From: Catenulispora sp. EB89
GTDB taxonomy: Bacteria > Actinomycetota > Actinomycetes > Streptomycetales > Catenulisporaceae
Assembly (NCBI RefSeq): GCF_041261445.1
Contig: NZ_JBGCCU010000015.1
Coordinates: 1 to 64,000, forward strand
Length of the DNA stretch: 64,000 nt
Reading direction: 5' to 3'
A program made the position numbers and the translations under genes. The notes beneath the pieces are model-generated. The model was not told where the DNA came from and made no database searches. It was given only the letters and a program-made list of their open reading frames with translations. Of this stretch, positions 17,176-26,713 are shown piece after piece. The stretch's first letter is position 1, and the number at the start of each line of letters is the position of its first letter.

Positions 17176-17988
17176 TCACTCCCAGCGTGAGGGCCGCGTC
17201 AGCCCTTCGCTGATCTTCGTCCTCTGATCTCCGAGGGCTGCGTTGAGCTGGGTCTGGGTCAGGAATATGGCGCCGGTCAGGTCGGCTCCGGCCAGGTTCG
17301 CGTCGCGCAGGTCGGCGCCGATCAGGTCGGCGCGGCGCAGGTCGGCGCCGGAGAGGTCGGTGCCGATCAGGTAGGCGCCGCGCAGGTCCGCGCCGTGCAG
17401 GTCGGCTCGTGGCAGGCGGGCGCCGATCAGGTCGGCACCTCGCCGGTCCTTCTTGCGGCCGGTGCCGATGCCGGCTCGGATCAGGGTGCTGACTTCGGAG
17501 AGCAGTTCACTGACACCCTGGCGGTGGGCGGCGACGTCCAGGGCCAGCAGTTCGTCGGCGGGCAGCCCGGTGAGGCGTTCGGTCTCCTCGGCGGACCAGC
17601 TGATCTCGGTGCGCAGCGCGGAGGCCGCGGCCAGGGTCTCGGCTTCGGTGAGGTACCAGAGCATCTCGTGCAGTTGGCGCATCAGCGGGAGCGCGGCGAA
17701 CATCTGCGCGGCGGTGTGCGGGGCCTCGCGCCAGGACACGCCGCCGAAGGTCTGCTGGGACAGCTTCTGGCCGGCGCCGAAGCAGTCGTAGACGGTGCAG
17801 CCCTGGAAGCCGCGGCCGCGCAGTCCGGTGTGGATGGAGCAGCGGTCGTCGGCGGCGAGGTTGGGGCACGGCGTCCCGGCGGACTTGTCGACGGCGAAGT
17901 CCCGGGACGCCGTGAAGGCCAGCCCCACGCAGCACAGCGCGAAGCAGTCGGCGCAGTCGGCGCTCAGGTCGGTGCGGGGGCTGGGCAT
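17176..17988 (-). CDS. Pentapeptide-repeat protein with Cys-rich N-terminal domain
   Basis: About 270 residues from ATG 17988. The N-terminal 70 residues hold a conserved Cys pattern (CADCFALCC, then CPN, RCSIH, GCTVYDCFGAGQ), resembling the small zinc/iron-chelating CxxCxxxCC domains. A helical middle follows, and the C-terminus from about residue 190 is a pentapeptide-repeat run (GADLIGARLPRADLHGADL, GADLRRADLIGADLRDANL) that would form a right-handed beta helix. The start is 12 nt after the stop of the oxidoreductase gene on the same strand, so the two are probably one operon. No function is established; similar two-domain proteins are found in streptomycetes. Confidence 0.8.
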   Translation of the reverse strand: MPSPRTDLSADCADCFALCCVGLAFTASRDFAVDKSAGTPCPNLAADDRCSIHTGLRGRGFQGCTVYDCFGAGQKLSQQTFGGVSWREAPHTAAQMFAALPLMRQLHEMLWYLTEAETLAAASALRTEISWSAEETERLTGLPADELLALDVAAHRQGVSELLSEVSTLIRAGIGTGRKKDRRGADLIGARLPRADLHGADLRGAYLIGTDLSGADLRRADLIGADLRDANLAGADLTGAIFLTQTQLNAALGDQRTKISEGLTRPSRWE

Positions 17989-17999
17989 CAGGGTGCTGC

Positions 18000-18926
18000 T
18001 TACAGCTGGCGCATCACGTCGTTCGCGATCAGGTCCAGGTGGTCCAGGTCGGACAGGTCCAGGATCTGCAGGTAGACGCGCTGGGTGCCGATGCCGGCGT
18101 AGCGGCCGAGCTTGTCCACGACCTCCGCCGGGGTGCCGGCCAGGCCGTTCTCGCGCAGCTCGGCCGGCTCGCGGCCGATCGCGGCGGCGCGCCTGGCGTA
18201 CTCGGCCTCGTCGCGGCCGACGCAGGCCACCAGGGCCGCGGAGTACGTCATCGACTCCGGGGCGCGGCCGTTGGCGGCGACGGCCTCGCGGACCGTGCCG
18301 AACAGGCGTTCGCTGTCCTCGAAGGACCTGAACGAGGTGTTGTACTCGGCGGCGTAGCGCGCGGCCAGGCGCGGGGTGCGCTTCGGGCCGCCACCGCCGA
18401 TGATGATCGGCGGGTGCGGCTTGGTGACCGGCTTGGGCAGCGCCGGGGAGTCGCTGAGGGTGTAGTGCTCGCCCTTGAAGCTGTAGGTCGCGCCTTCGGG
18501 GGTGTTCCACAGCCCGGTGACGATCTCCAGCTGCTCCTCCAGCAGGCCGAAGCGCTTCTCCGGGAAGGGGATGCCGTAGGCGGTGTGCTCGTCGCCGAAC
18601 CAGCCGGTGCCCAGGCCCAGCTCCACGCGGCCCGGACCGGCCATGGCGTCGACCTGCGCGACGGCGATGGCCAGCGGGCCGGGCAGCCGGAAGGTGGCCG
18701 GGCTGACCAGGGTGCCGAGCTTGATGCGGCTGGTCTCGCGGGCCAGGCCGGCCAGCGTGATCCAGGCGTCGGTGGGCCCGGGGGCGCCGGTGACGTCGCC
18801 CATCTTCAGGTAGTGGTCGGAGCGGAAGAACGCGTCGAAGCCCAGGTCCTCGGTGGCTTTGGCGACGGTGAGGAGGGTGTCGTAGTCGGCGCCCTGCTGG
18901 GGCTCGGTGAAGATGCGCAAGTCCAT
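18000..18926 (-). CDS. LLM-class F420-type oxidoreductase
   Basis: A 308-residue luciferase-like TIM barrel of normal length. Signatures are MDLRIFTEPQQGADYDTLL, DAFFRSDHYLKMGD, GRVELGLGTGWFGDEHTAYG and PPIIIGGGGPKRTPRLAARYA. The RSDH and GTGWF segments are conserved in the actinobacterial subgroup assigned to coenzyme F420. It is a second paralogue in the window (the other at 4084-4842, about 250 residues, clearly related but divergent). It heads a two-gene operon with the pentapeptide-repeat protein and is divergent from the aminotransferase gene at 19077. Substrate is unknown. Confidence 0.87.
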   Translation of the reverse strand: MDLRIFTEPQQGADYDTLLTVAKATEDLGFDAFFRSDHYLKMGDVTGAPGPTDAWITLAGLARETSRIKLGTLVSPATFRLPGPLAIAVAQVDAMAGPGRVELGLGTGWFGDEHTAYGIPFPEKRFGLLEEQLEIVTGLWNTPEGATYSFKGEHYTLSDSPALPKPVTKPHPPIIIGGGGPKRTPRLAARYAAEYNTSFRSFEDSERLFGTVREAVAANGRAPESMTYSAALVACVGRDEAEYARRAAAIGREPAELRENGLAGTPAEVVDKLGRYAGIGTQRVYLQILDLSDLDHLDLIANDVMRQL

Positions 18927-19076
18927 GGGGCAAGCCTTTCACACGGTGCGGCGCACTCGCGGCGGCGCTCGCGCGGCGGATGCACGTCGGGTGCGCCGCG
19001 GATGCGCGGCGGACGCACGAGCCGAGGACGCGCGGGCCACCCGTGCGTGACGGTGCCGGTACGGCAGGATGGCGTC

Positions 19077-20240
19077 ATGCGCATGCCCTACGTCAACAGC
19101 CGCCTGGCCCCGATGGGCACCACCATCTTCGCCGAGATGTCGGCGCTGGCCGTGGCCACCGGCTCGATCAACCTGGGCCAGGGCTTCCCGGACACCGACG
19201 GCCCCGAGGAGATCAAGCGCGCGGCGGCCGAGGCGGTGCTGTCCGGGCACGGCAACCAGTACCCGCCCGGGCCCGGCATCCCGGAGCTGCGCAGGGCCGT
19301 GGCCGAGCACCAGAAGCGCTTCTACGGCCTGGACTTCGACCCGGACACCGAGGTGCTGGTCACCGCCGGCGCCACCGAGGCCATCGCGGCGGCGCTGCTG
19401 GCGCTGCTGGAGCCCGGCGACGAGGTGGTCGCGTTTGAGCCGTACTACGACTCGTACACGGCCTGCATCGCGATGGCCGGCGGCGTGCGCGTGCCGGTGA
19501 CGCTGCGTCCCCCGCACTTCCGCCCCGACCTGGACGCGCTGCGCGCCGCCGTAACCGACCGCACCCGCCTGCTGCTGCTGAACACCCCGCACAACCCGAC
19601 CGGCATGGTGCTCACCCGCGCCGAGTCCGAGGCGATCGCGCGGCTGGCGTGCGAGCGCGACCTGCTGGTCGTCACCGACGAGGTCTACGAGCACCTGACG
19701 TTCGGCCCCGAGCACATCCCGCTGGCCACGCTGCCCGGGATGCGCGAGCGCACGGTCACGATCGGCTCGGCGGGCAAGACCTTCTCCTTCACCGGCTGGA
19801 AGGTCGGCTGGGTGACGGCGCCGCCGGCGCTGGTCTCCGCGGTCCGCAGCGCGAAGCAGTTCCTGACGTACGTGGCGAGCGGCCCCTTCCAGTACGCCGC
19901 CGCTACCGCCCTGGCTCTGCCGGACGAGTACTTCACGACGCTGCGCGCCGACCTGCGGCGCAAGCGCGACCTGCTGGCCGGCGGGCTGAGCGCGGCCGGG
20001 TTCGAGGTGTTCGTGCCGGACGGGACGTACTTCGTCACCACCGACATCAGCGGGCTGAGCGAGAAGAACGGGATGGAGTTCTGCCGCGAACTGCCTGAGC
20101 GGTGCGGCGTCGTGGCGATTCCGAACCAGGTGTTCTACGACGACGTCGAGGCGGCGCGGAGCCTGGTGCGGTTCGCGTTCTGCAAGAAGGACGAGGTGCT
20201 GGTCGAGGCTGTCGAGCGGTTGGGGCGGTTGAAGGGTTAG
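19077..20240 (+). CDS. PLP-dependent class I/II aminotransferase (kynurenine/methionine aminotransferase type)
   Basis: A 387-residue fold-type I enzyme. Start ATG 19077 follows GGCAGGAT at good spacing; ATG 19083 is an alternative. Sequence landmarks: INLGQGFPDTDGPEEIKRAA, YPPGPGIPELRRAV, LLNTPHNPTG (substrate carboxylate and cofactor ring contacts), VTDEVYEHL, and IGSAGKTFSFTGWKVGW with the Schiff-base Lys. This pattern is shared by kynurenine-oxoglutarate transaminase, YbdL methionine aminotransferase and the actinobacterial DapC-like N-succinyldiaminopimelate aminotransferases. Which of these it is cannot be decided without a tree. Confidence 0.88.
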   Translation: MRMPYVNSRLAPMGTTIFAEMSALAVATGSINLGQGFPDTDGPEEIKRAAAEAVLSGHGNQYPPGPGIPELRRAVAEHQKRFYGLDFDPDTEVLVTAGATEAIAAALLALLEPGDEVVAFEPYYDSYTACIAMAGGVRVPVTLRPPHFRPDLDALRAAVTDRTRLLLLNTPHNPTGMVLTRAESEAIARLACERDLLVVTDEVYEHLTFGPEHIPLATLPGMRERTVTIGSAGKTFSFTGWKVGWVTAPPALVSAVRSAKQFLTYVASGPFQYAAATALALPDEYFTTLRADLRRKRDLLAGGLSAAGFEVFVPDGTYFVTTDISGLSEKNGMEFCRELPERCGVVAIPNQVFYDDVEAARSLVRFAFCKKDEVLVEAVERLGRLKG

Positions 20241-20308
20241 CCAGGCGTGCGTTCGCCGTCAGCGAAAGCGCGCGGGTTCCGGGCGGTCGCTTGCCTAGGG
20301 TCGGTTCC

Positions 20309-20902
20309 ATGACCGACTACGAAGCCGCATTTCAGGCCTATGAGAAGCTGACGCCCCTGGACCCGGCGGCGAAGCCGGCCGCGATCCTGGTCGCGGGGGT
20401 GCCGGGGGCCGGAAAGAGCACGTTGGCCGAGGGGTTGGCGCGGGAGTTGCGGGCGGCGGTGTTCTCCACGGACTGGCAGCTCGGGGCTTTGACGCCGTTC
20501 CGGGTGCTGACGGAGGAGAACATGGTGCCGCTGGCCGAGATGATGCTCGTCGGGGCGCTCGCGCGGCAGCTACAGCTGGGACTGGACGTGGTGCTGGACG
20601 TGCCGGGGCACGAGGTCGAGGTGCGGGAGCGCTATCGGCGGGTGGCCGAGAGTCTGGGGGCGCGCTTCGTGGGGGTGGAGTGCGTGTGCTCGGATCCGGA
20701 AGTGCACAAGGCGCGGGTCGAGGGTCGGGACCGGGGGATCCCGGGGTGGCGGCCCACGGTGCCGTGGACACATGTGCAGCGGATGCAGGGGTTGTGGGAG
20801 GCGTGGCCGGAGCCGCATCTGGTGCTGGACTCCGCGACACAGGATGCTGAGACGTCGCTCAAGCAAACGCTGGACGAGGTCTCGGCGACACGCACCGCCT
20901 GA
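20309..20902 (+). CDS. Small P-loop AAA/zeta-like kinase
   Basis: About 197 residues from ATG 20309. Walker A VAGVPGAGKSTLA is at about 31-43; the DVVLDVPGHEVEVRERYR segment is the Walker B-like strand and lid region typical of small P-loop kinases such as gluconate or chloramphenicol kinases and AAA_33 proteins. FSTDWQL after the P-loop helix gives the usual Asp for substrate activation. It lies 68 bp after the aminotransferase gene, possibly one transcript. It probably phosphorylates a small molecule; there is no partner antitoxin gene, so a zeta toxin is not supported. Confidence 0.75.
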   Translation: MTDYEAAFQAYEKLTPLDPAAKPAAILVAGVPGAGKSTLAEGLARELRAAVFSTDWQLGALTPFRVLTEENMVPLAEMMLVGALARQLQLGLDVVLDVPGHEVEVRERYRRVAESLGARFVGVECVCSDPEVHKARVEGRDRGIPGWRPTVPWTHVQRMQGLWEAWPEPHLVLDSATQDAETSLKQTLDEVSATRTA

Positions 20903-20921
20903 CTAAGGCTCCTGCGACAGA

Positions 20922-20960
20922 CCGCCGGCCCCGGCCCGCGCGAAGCAGGCCGGGGCGGCG
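20922..20960. terminator. GC-rich hairpin between convergent genes
   Basis: CCCCGGCC (20929-20936) pairs with GGCCGGGG (20948-20955), extended by CGCCG (20923-20927) with CGGCG (20956-20960) across one bulged G; AAAA follows on the right. It serves the kinase gene and possibly the convergent Rpf gene. Confidence 0.7.
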
Positions 20961-20983
20961 AAAAGGCACCGGGGATCCGGTTC

Positions 20984-21910
<927 letters not shown>

Positions 21911-22020
21911 GAACGATGACATGCCGTTGATAAGGGACACACCGGCAGTAAGGGAATTGGCGCCTTTCCGACGCAGATCTCACGAAGCGTGGCGAGCGGA
22001 TCACATTCGGGACAAACGAA

Positions 22021-22059
22021 TCCGGGAAGGCCCTGAACTCTTCTCAGAGCCTTCCCGGA
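22021..22059 (-). terminator. Strong hairpin terminator of the phospholipase gene
   Basis: TCCGGGAAGGC (22021-22031) pairs with GCCTTCCCGGA (22049-22059), then CTGA with TCAG after one mismatch; loop ACTCTTC. It lies 19 bp after the leftward phospholipase stop codon. Confidence 0.85.
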
Positions 22060-22077
22060 GGGGCAAAAACGGACTAA

Positions 22078-23538
22078 TCAGCCCATATGGCGCCTATGTC
22101 CGCGTTCCTGGCGCGGCATGCTCTGCACGGTCGGCGGAACGACGGCCGGTAGCGTCGCGACCTCGTTCAGTTCCTGCTGGTAGAGCGCCGCGGCGTCCGG
22201 GAGCTTCGGGAACCGGTGCTGCGGCCGGTCGTGCATACGCAACGTCCCGGTCAGGTCACCGACGGTGCGGCGGCGCCAGGCGCTGATGTTCGTCTCCCGC
22301 ACGCCGAAGCGGCGCTCCAGCAGCCGCAGCGTCGAGGTGTGGTCGAACACCTCCGAGCACACGAAGCCGCCGGCGCTCCACGGCGAGACCACGATCGTCG
22401 GCACCCGGAAGCCGAGCCCGGAGGGCCCGGCGATGCCCTGGCACTCCGCCGGCAGCGGGTCGACGGTGATCCACTCCCCCGGCGTCCCGGCCGGCGCGGT
22501 CGGCGGCCGCACGTGGTCGAACAGGCCGTCGTTCTCGTCGTAGGTGATGATCAGCAGGGTCTTGGCCCACACCTCGGGGTGCTGCCCGAGCGCGTCCAGC
22601 ACGCCCCAGATGTACTGCGCCCCGGCCCCGGGCAGCGCCGGCGGGTGCTCGCTGGCCTCCGGCTGCCCGATCGAGGGCAGGTACTGCGAGTTCAGCCAGC
22701 TGACGGCGGGCAGGTCGCCGTTGGCGATGTCGTCGGCGATCGCCTGCGGCGGCCGCGGCTGCATCCCGTTGATCCACAGGGGGGAATCGTGCGGGGCGTT
22801 CTGGAAGCTCTGGAACCAGCTCAGGTCCGAGCCCTGAGTGTTGGCGACGTAATAGCGCCAGCTGATGCCCGCCGCCTCCAGGCGCTCGGCGTAGGTGGTC
22901 CAGCGGAACGGCGCCGGGTTGCTGTTGCTCACCACCGGGCCGCCGGCCACGCCGTCGGGGTCGTTGGTGCCGCTGATCGCGAACAGCCGGTTGGCGTGCG
23001 TGGGGCCGAAGGCCGAGCAGTGGTAGTTGTCGCAGACGGTGAAGGCGTCGGCGAGCGCGTAGTGGAACGGCAGGTCCTCGCGCGTCAGGTAGCCCATGGA
23101 CCACGGGCCGCCGTCGGCCGGGCGGTGCGCGGCCATCCAGCCGTCCATGGCGCCGTTGTTCCAGGAGGCGTGCTGGCCGTGCCAGCTGTGGTCGGTACTC
23201 GGGTACTTGGCGCCGCTGGTCTTGGTGGTGTCGATGCGGAACGGCAGGGTGTAGCCGTCGGGGTTGGCGGTGTCGGGCTGGTAGAACACCGGACGGCCGT
23301 CGGGCAGGCGGATCGCGTCGCGGTCGCCGAACCCCCGCACGCCGGACAGCGTGCCGAAGTAGTGGTCGAAGCTGCGGTTCTCCTGCATCAGGATCATGAC
23401 GTGCTCGATCTGGTCCAGGGCGTGCAGCCGGTCGTCCGGGGCGGCGGCGGCCATCGCCTTGGTGAGCGAGGCCGGCAGCAGGGACAGGGCCGAGGTGGCG
23501 GCGCCCGTGGTGAGCAGGCGGCGGCGGGTCAACGACAT
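22078..23538 (-). CDS. Tat-exported phospholipase C (phosphoesterase family)
   Basis: About 486 residues from ATG 23538, with GGGAG 8 nt upstream; the frame is open further upstream but that part is not coding. The N-terminus is a twin-arginine signal (SLTRRRLLTTGAATSALSLLPAS) cut near AAAAP. The catalytic motif ENRSFDHYFG is at about 53-62, with ASEHPPALPGAGAQYI and ITYDENDGLFDHVRPP as further metal-site segments, as in the non-haemolytic phospholipase C group. It is a distant paralogue of the lipoprotein phosphoesterase at 5048-6562. It should hydrolyse phosphatidylcholine or related lipids outside the cell to gain phosphate and carbon. Confidence 0.92.
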   Translation of the reverse strand: MSLTRRRLLTTGAATSALSLLPASLTKAMAAAAPDDRLHALDQIEHVMILMQENRSFDHYFGTLSGVRGFGDRDAIRLPDGRPVFYQPDTANPDGYTLPFRIDTTKTSGAKYPSTDHSWHGQHASWNNGAMDGWMAAHRPADGGPWSMGYLTREDLPFHYALADAFTVCDNYHCSAFGPTHANRLFAISGTNDPDGVAGGPVVSNSNPAPFRWTTYAERLEAAGISWRYYVANTQGSDLSWFQSFQNAPHDSPLWINGMQPRPPQAIADDIANGDLPAVSWLNSQYLPSIGQPEASEHPPALPGAGAQYIWGVLDALGQHPEVWAKTLLIITYDENDGLFDHVRPPTAPAGTPGEWITVDPLPAECQGIAGPSGLGFRVPTIVVSPWSAGGFVCSEVFDHTSTLRLLERRFGVRETNISAWRRRTVGDLTGTLRMHDRPQHRFPKLPDAAALYQQELNEVATLPAVVPPTVQSMPRQERGHRRHMG

Positions 23539-23686
23539 GCGCGGGCTCCCGTCTTCGCCGGACCGGTGCGGATCCGGCGGATAGAGATCAGAGAATTGAG
23601 ATGTCGTCCTCCTTTGGCAAGGTAATCGCCGATGGTGGATTCGGGGAGAACGCACGGATGCCTCGCGGTGCGGCGATGATTGCCGG

Positions 23687-24178
23687 GTGACCGTTTCCGT
23701 CGTGTGGGCCCGCGAGGCCATCCCGTCCGGACCGAGCGTCTTCCTGGCCGGTCCGACTCCGCGTTCCGAGGCCGTGGCCTCCTGGCGTCCGCAGGCGATC
23801 GCGGCCCTGGAGGCCGCGTGGACCGCGCCGCGGACGCTGCACGTCCTGGTGCCGGAGAGCCCGGGAGGACTGCGGGAAACCGAGTACGAGGACCAGATCG
23901 AGTGGGAGTGGGAGGGATTGGAGCGCGCCTCGGCGATCCTGTTCTGGATCCCGCGCGATCTGCGGACATTGCCCGGCTTCACGACGAATGTGGAGTTCGG
24001 ATTCGTCGCGCGCACCGGCAAAGTGGTGCTCGGCTGCCCGCCGGAGTGCCCGAATCCGGAAAGGAACCGGTACCTGATCCGGTTGGCGCGTAGGTTGGGC
24101 GTACCTGTGACGCAGACGTTGGCGGAGACCGTCACGAAGGCGGTGGAGATCATCTCAGCGATCGACATCACGCCTTAG
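23687..24178 (+). CDS. Nucleoside 2-deoxyribosyltransferase-like protein
   Basis: A 163-residue protein of the nucleoside 2-deoxyribosyltransferase-like domain family. Landmarks are SVFLAGPTPRSEAVASWRP, the YEDQIEWEWEGLERASAILFWIPRDL segment with the acidic residues, and LPGFTTNVEFGFVARTGKVVLG with the conserved Asn-Val-Glu. The fold matches enzymes that move a deoxyribose between bases, but many members are of unknown substrate. GTG 23687 starts the gene without a clear ribosome site and may be leaderless. It is divergent from the Tat phospholipase gene (148 bp apart). Confidence 0.8.
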   Translation: MTVSVVWAREAIPSGPSVFLAGPTPRSEAVASWRPQAIAALEAAWTAPRTLHVLVPESPGGLRETEYEDQIEWEWEGLERASAILFWIPRDLRTLPGFTTNVEFGFVARTGKVVLGCPPECPNPERNRYLIRLARRLGVPVTQTLAETVTKAVEIISAIDITP

Positions 24179-24303
24179 TCTCGGGCGGTGCACTTTTGGA
24201 CCGGGATATCGGGAATGACCCTCCGGTCTGTGCACTCGCCGTCAACCCGTTGCGGTAGCGTGGCGAAGCACTTCGCACGTCCAACAACAATGGGGGTAAC
24301 ACC

Positions 24304-24885
24304 ATGTCCACCACGCGTGGCGTACGGACTCTCGTCGGCTTGGCAGTGGCCTCGTCAGTCATTCTGCTCGGGGGCTGCGCTTCGTCCGGAACCACCACCG
24401 GCTCCACCGGGGGGAACCCGCTCGCGGGCGGTCTGGGGTCGAGCACGACCGCCGCCTCCGGCGGGTCGTCGTCGACCGGCGGGTCGTCCACCGGCGGCGC
24501 GTCGTCGTCGGACACCGCGGGCTCCACCGGCGGCGCCTCGTCCTCGGACAGCTCCAGCACCGGCGGTTCCTCGGGGGGCACCGTCGGCGGGCTCGGGGGC
24601 AGCGACCCCGGCTGCCAGGCGGCCACCTCGGACCTGGCCAGCGGCTCCAGCGCGCTCAGCGGCGCGGCGAGCGACCCGGCCGGCGCGCTGTCCGCGATCA
24701 AGGGCATCGGGGACAAGCTGCACGCCGACGCCGGGAAGTCCACCAACCCGGCCGCGGCCGCGGCGATCAAGAAGGTCGGCGACGACTACATCAACCTCGC
24801 GCAGCAGGCCGGCGCCGGGAAGATGCCCGACACCACCTCGGTGCTGAACGACGCTCAGGCGATGGTCACCGCCTGCCAGGGCTGA
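24304..24885 (+). CDS. Ser/Gly-rich lipoprotein of unknown function
   Basis: A 193-residue lipoprotein with signal ending in the lipobox LLGGC (lipid Cys about 25) and a GGGGG-type ribosome site before the ATG. Residues 27-100 are a Ser/Gly/Thr-rich low-complexity spacer with repeated SSTGG. The C-terminal 90 residues are helical, contain a Cys pair (PGCQAATSD and the final TACQG) and are probably a small folded domain that stands off the membrane on the flexible linker. I do not recognise a family. Confidence 0.75.
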   Translation: MSTTRGVRTLVGLAVASSVILLGGCASSGTTTGSTGGNPLAGGLGSSTTAASGGSSSTGGSSTGGASSSDTAGSTGGASSSDSSSTGGSSGGTVGGLGGSDPGCQAATSDLASGSSALSGAASDPAGALSAIKGIGDKLHADAGKSTNPAAAAAIKKVGDDYINLAQQAGAGKMPDTTSVLNDAQAMVTACQG

Positions 24886-24943
24886 CGAGCCCGCACGGCG
24901 CCGCATCGGGCGGCGGCACCACAGCACCACAGCTACACAGCAC

Positions 24944-24982
24944 GACGGCCCGGCCGGGGATTGGATTCCCGGCCGGGCCGTC
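24944..24982. terminator. Perfect 15-bp GC-rich terminator between convergent genes
   Basis: GACGGCCCGGCCGGG (24944-24958) pairs with CCCGGCCGGGCCGTC (24968-24982), extendable by two pairs, with a 9-nt central region. It lies between the rightward lipoprotein gene and the leftward secreted-protein gene. Confidence 0.88.
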
Positions 24983-25015
24983 GGCTTTCCGTACGCTACC
25001 GGCTCATCTCAGAGC

Positions 25016-26485
25016 TCACACACACCCGTGGATGTCGCTCGTCGAGGAGGCCACGGTCGTGTCCAGCAGGCCGGGCACGATCACGTGCACCGCGTTGACC
25101 GTGAGCACGTGGTCGGTGGCGGTGTTCGTGGCGATCTGCTCGTTCAGGATCAGCTTGATCCCCAGGATGTTCACCGTGGTGTTCGGGCCCGGGGTGACGC
25201 TGACCGGGACCACGACGCCGCCGACCGTGATGCTGGCGATGGTGGCGCCGCCGGTGCTGCCGGAGCAGACCGAGTGCGAGGTGGACGTGACCGCACCGAT
25301 CGCGATCGCCGGCAGGCCCAGCAGGCCAATGCCGACGTGCTGCACCGAGGCGTTGGCCGTGGAGGAGGCGGGGCCGACCGCGGTGGAGACGTTCGCGCAC
25401 AGAGTTCCGGCGCTGATCAGGCCACTGATGGTCACCACGCACGGCGGCGAGCTGTTGCTGGCCACGGTGGTCGCCACCGGACCGGCCTCAGGGGTCGGTG
25501 TGATGCCCACCAGGCCGGAGGATTTCAGGCCGTAGGCGTCGCCGGTGAGCAGGACGTCCCAGATGACCGAGACGGTGTTGGAGGTGATGGTGCCGGCCGG
25601 GTTCGACGTCGAGGCGCCGACGGTGTCAGTGCCCGAAGCCGTGCCGGTATAGCTGAACGTCGCGTTGCCCGAGGCGTCCGTGGAGACGGCGCCTCCCACC
25701 CCGGCATTCGGGCCGCTGGCGACCTTGAACGCGATCGACGCGCCCTGCAGCGGGTCGCCGCAGCTGTTGACGTAGGTGGCGGTGACCGAGGCCGTGGACC
25801 CGACCGCGAGTTCCTGCTGGCTCGGCGCCAGCTTCAGGATCGAGCCCGGGCACGAGACGCTGCCGACCGGGGCCCACTGCTGGGACTCGTTGCCCATGCC
25901 GCAGCTGGCGCCGTCGACGCCGCCGGTGTTCAGGATCTTGCCGGTGTCCGGGAAGTTGCTGACCACGCCGTCGATGGACACCGTGACCAGCGGGACCACG
26001 CCGGACTGGTTGCAGTTCCCGGACCAGGACGCGCCGTTGGGCCCGATGTCCGAGGTGTCGAAGGAACCGTCGGAGGTGCAGCCGGAGCTGAAGGAGTTGA
26101 TGGTCTGGGTGACGATGTACTGCCCGTTCGGACCGAGCGGGACGTTGTGCCGCCAGATGTCGAACACGCAGGTGCCGAAGCTCACCTTGATGTAGTCGAC
26201 GTTGACGTTGACCCCGGTGTTGTTGATCACGCGCAGCGCGCCGGCGTCGAACGTGCAGCCGCCGGGGACGCTGCAGCCGCCGTAGGTGACGTTCGGCGCG
26301 CCTTCCCACGGGGTCGGGAAGTTGTTGGGGTTCGCGCGCAGGTTGTCGGCGTAGCCGACCTGCACCGCGACGTTCGCCGCGGCGTGCGCCCGGCTCGCGG
26401 GCGCGACCACCACCGCGGCGAAGGTGAGGGCGAGCATCCCGAGGAACGCCAAGGCTCTTCGTACACTGATTGAGGCTGCTGACAT
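25016..26485 (-). CDS. Secreted choice-of-anchor P-like protein with Ig-like domain
   Basis: About 489 residues from ATG 26485 (AAGGGGTGG upstream). A signal peptide ends near SRAHAAA. The N-terminal half (about 40-235) is a Cys-containing beta domain. An Ig-like Big-1-type domain follows (about 240-345: APSQQELAVGSTASVTATYVN to AGTITSNTVSV). The C-terminal part begins GDAYGLKSSGLVGITPTP and ends DIHGCV; this GDAYGL to final-Cys region matches the actinobacterial choice-of-anchor P family. The protein is probably extracellular or wall-associated and structural or adhesive. No enzyme motif is seen. Confidence 0.75.
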   Translation of the reverse strand: MSAASISVRRALAFLGMLALTFAAVVVAPASRAHAAANVAVQVGYADNLRANPNNFPTPWEGAPNVTYGGCSVPGGCTFDAGALRVINNTGVNVNVDYIKVSFGTCVFDIWRHNVPLGPNGQYIVTQTINSFSSGCTSDGSFDTSDIGPNGASWSGNCNQSGVVPLVTVSIDGVVSNFPDTGKILNTGGVDGASCGMGNESQQWAPVGSVSCPGSILKLAPSQQELAVGSTASVTATYVNSCGDPLQGASIAFKVASGPNAGVGGAVSTDASGNATFSYTGTASGTDTVGASTSNPAGTITSNTVSVIWDVLLTGDAYGLKSSGLVGITPTPEAGPVATTVASNSSPPCVVTISGLISAGTLCANVSTAVGPASSTANASVQHVGIGLLGLPAIAIGAVTSTSHSVCSGSTGGATIASITVGGVVVPVSVTPGPNTTVNILGIKLILNEQIATNTATDHVLTVNAVHVIVPGLLDTTVASSTSDIHGCV

Positions 26486-26713
26486 GTTCCACCCCTTCTG
26501 AACCCGAATGGGAACCGCGCGGCACCATCCCCACTGGGACCACCAGTTCACCGGTGGCCGGGCCGCGCGAGGAGTGAACCTATTCGAGCTCTGATTCGGT
26601 TGTCTGCCGGGCGGGAGCCGGGCGTCGGCTGGCGCACCGGGAGGCCGGACGCCATGCTCATGCCGCATAGACCGGCGCCCGGCGGCGGACGTCGGCTGAA
26701 TCAGAGAACTGAG

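Noticed and set aside
20309-20902. Zeta-type toxin of a toxin-antitoxin pair
   Set aside because: There is no small antitoxin gene beside it, and the motif fits many P-loop kinases.
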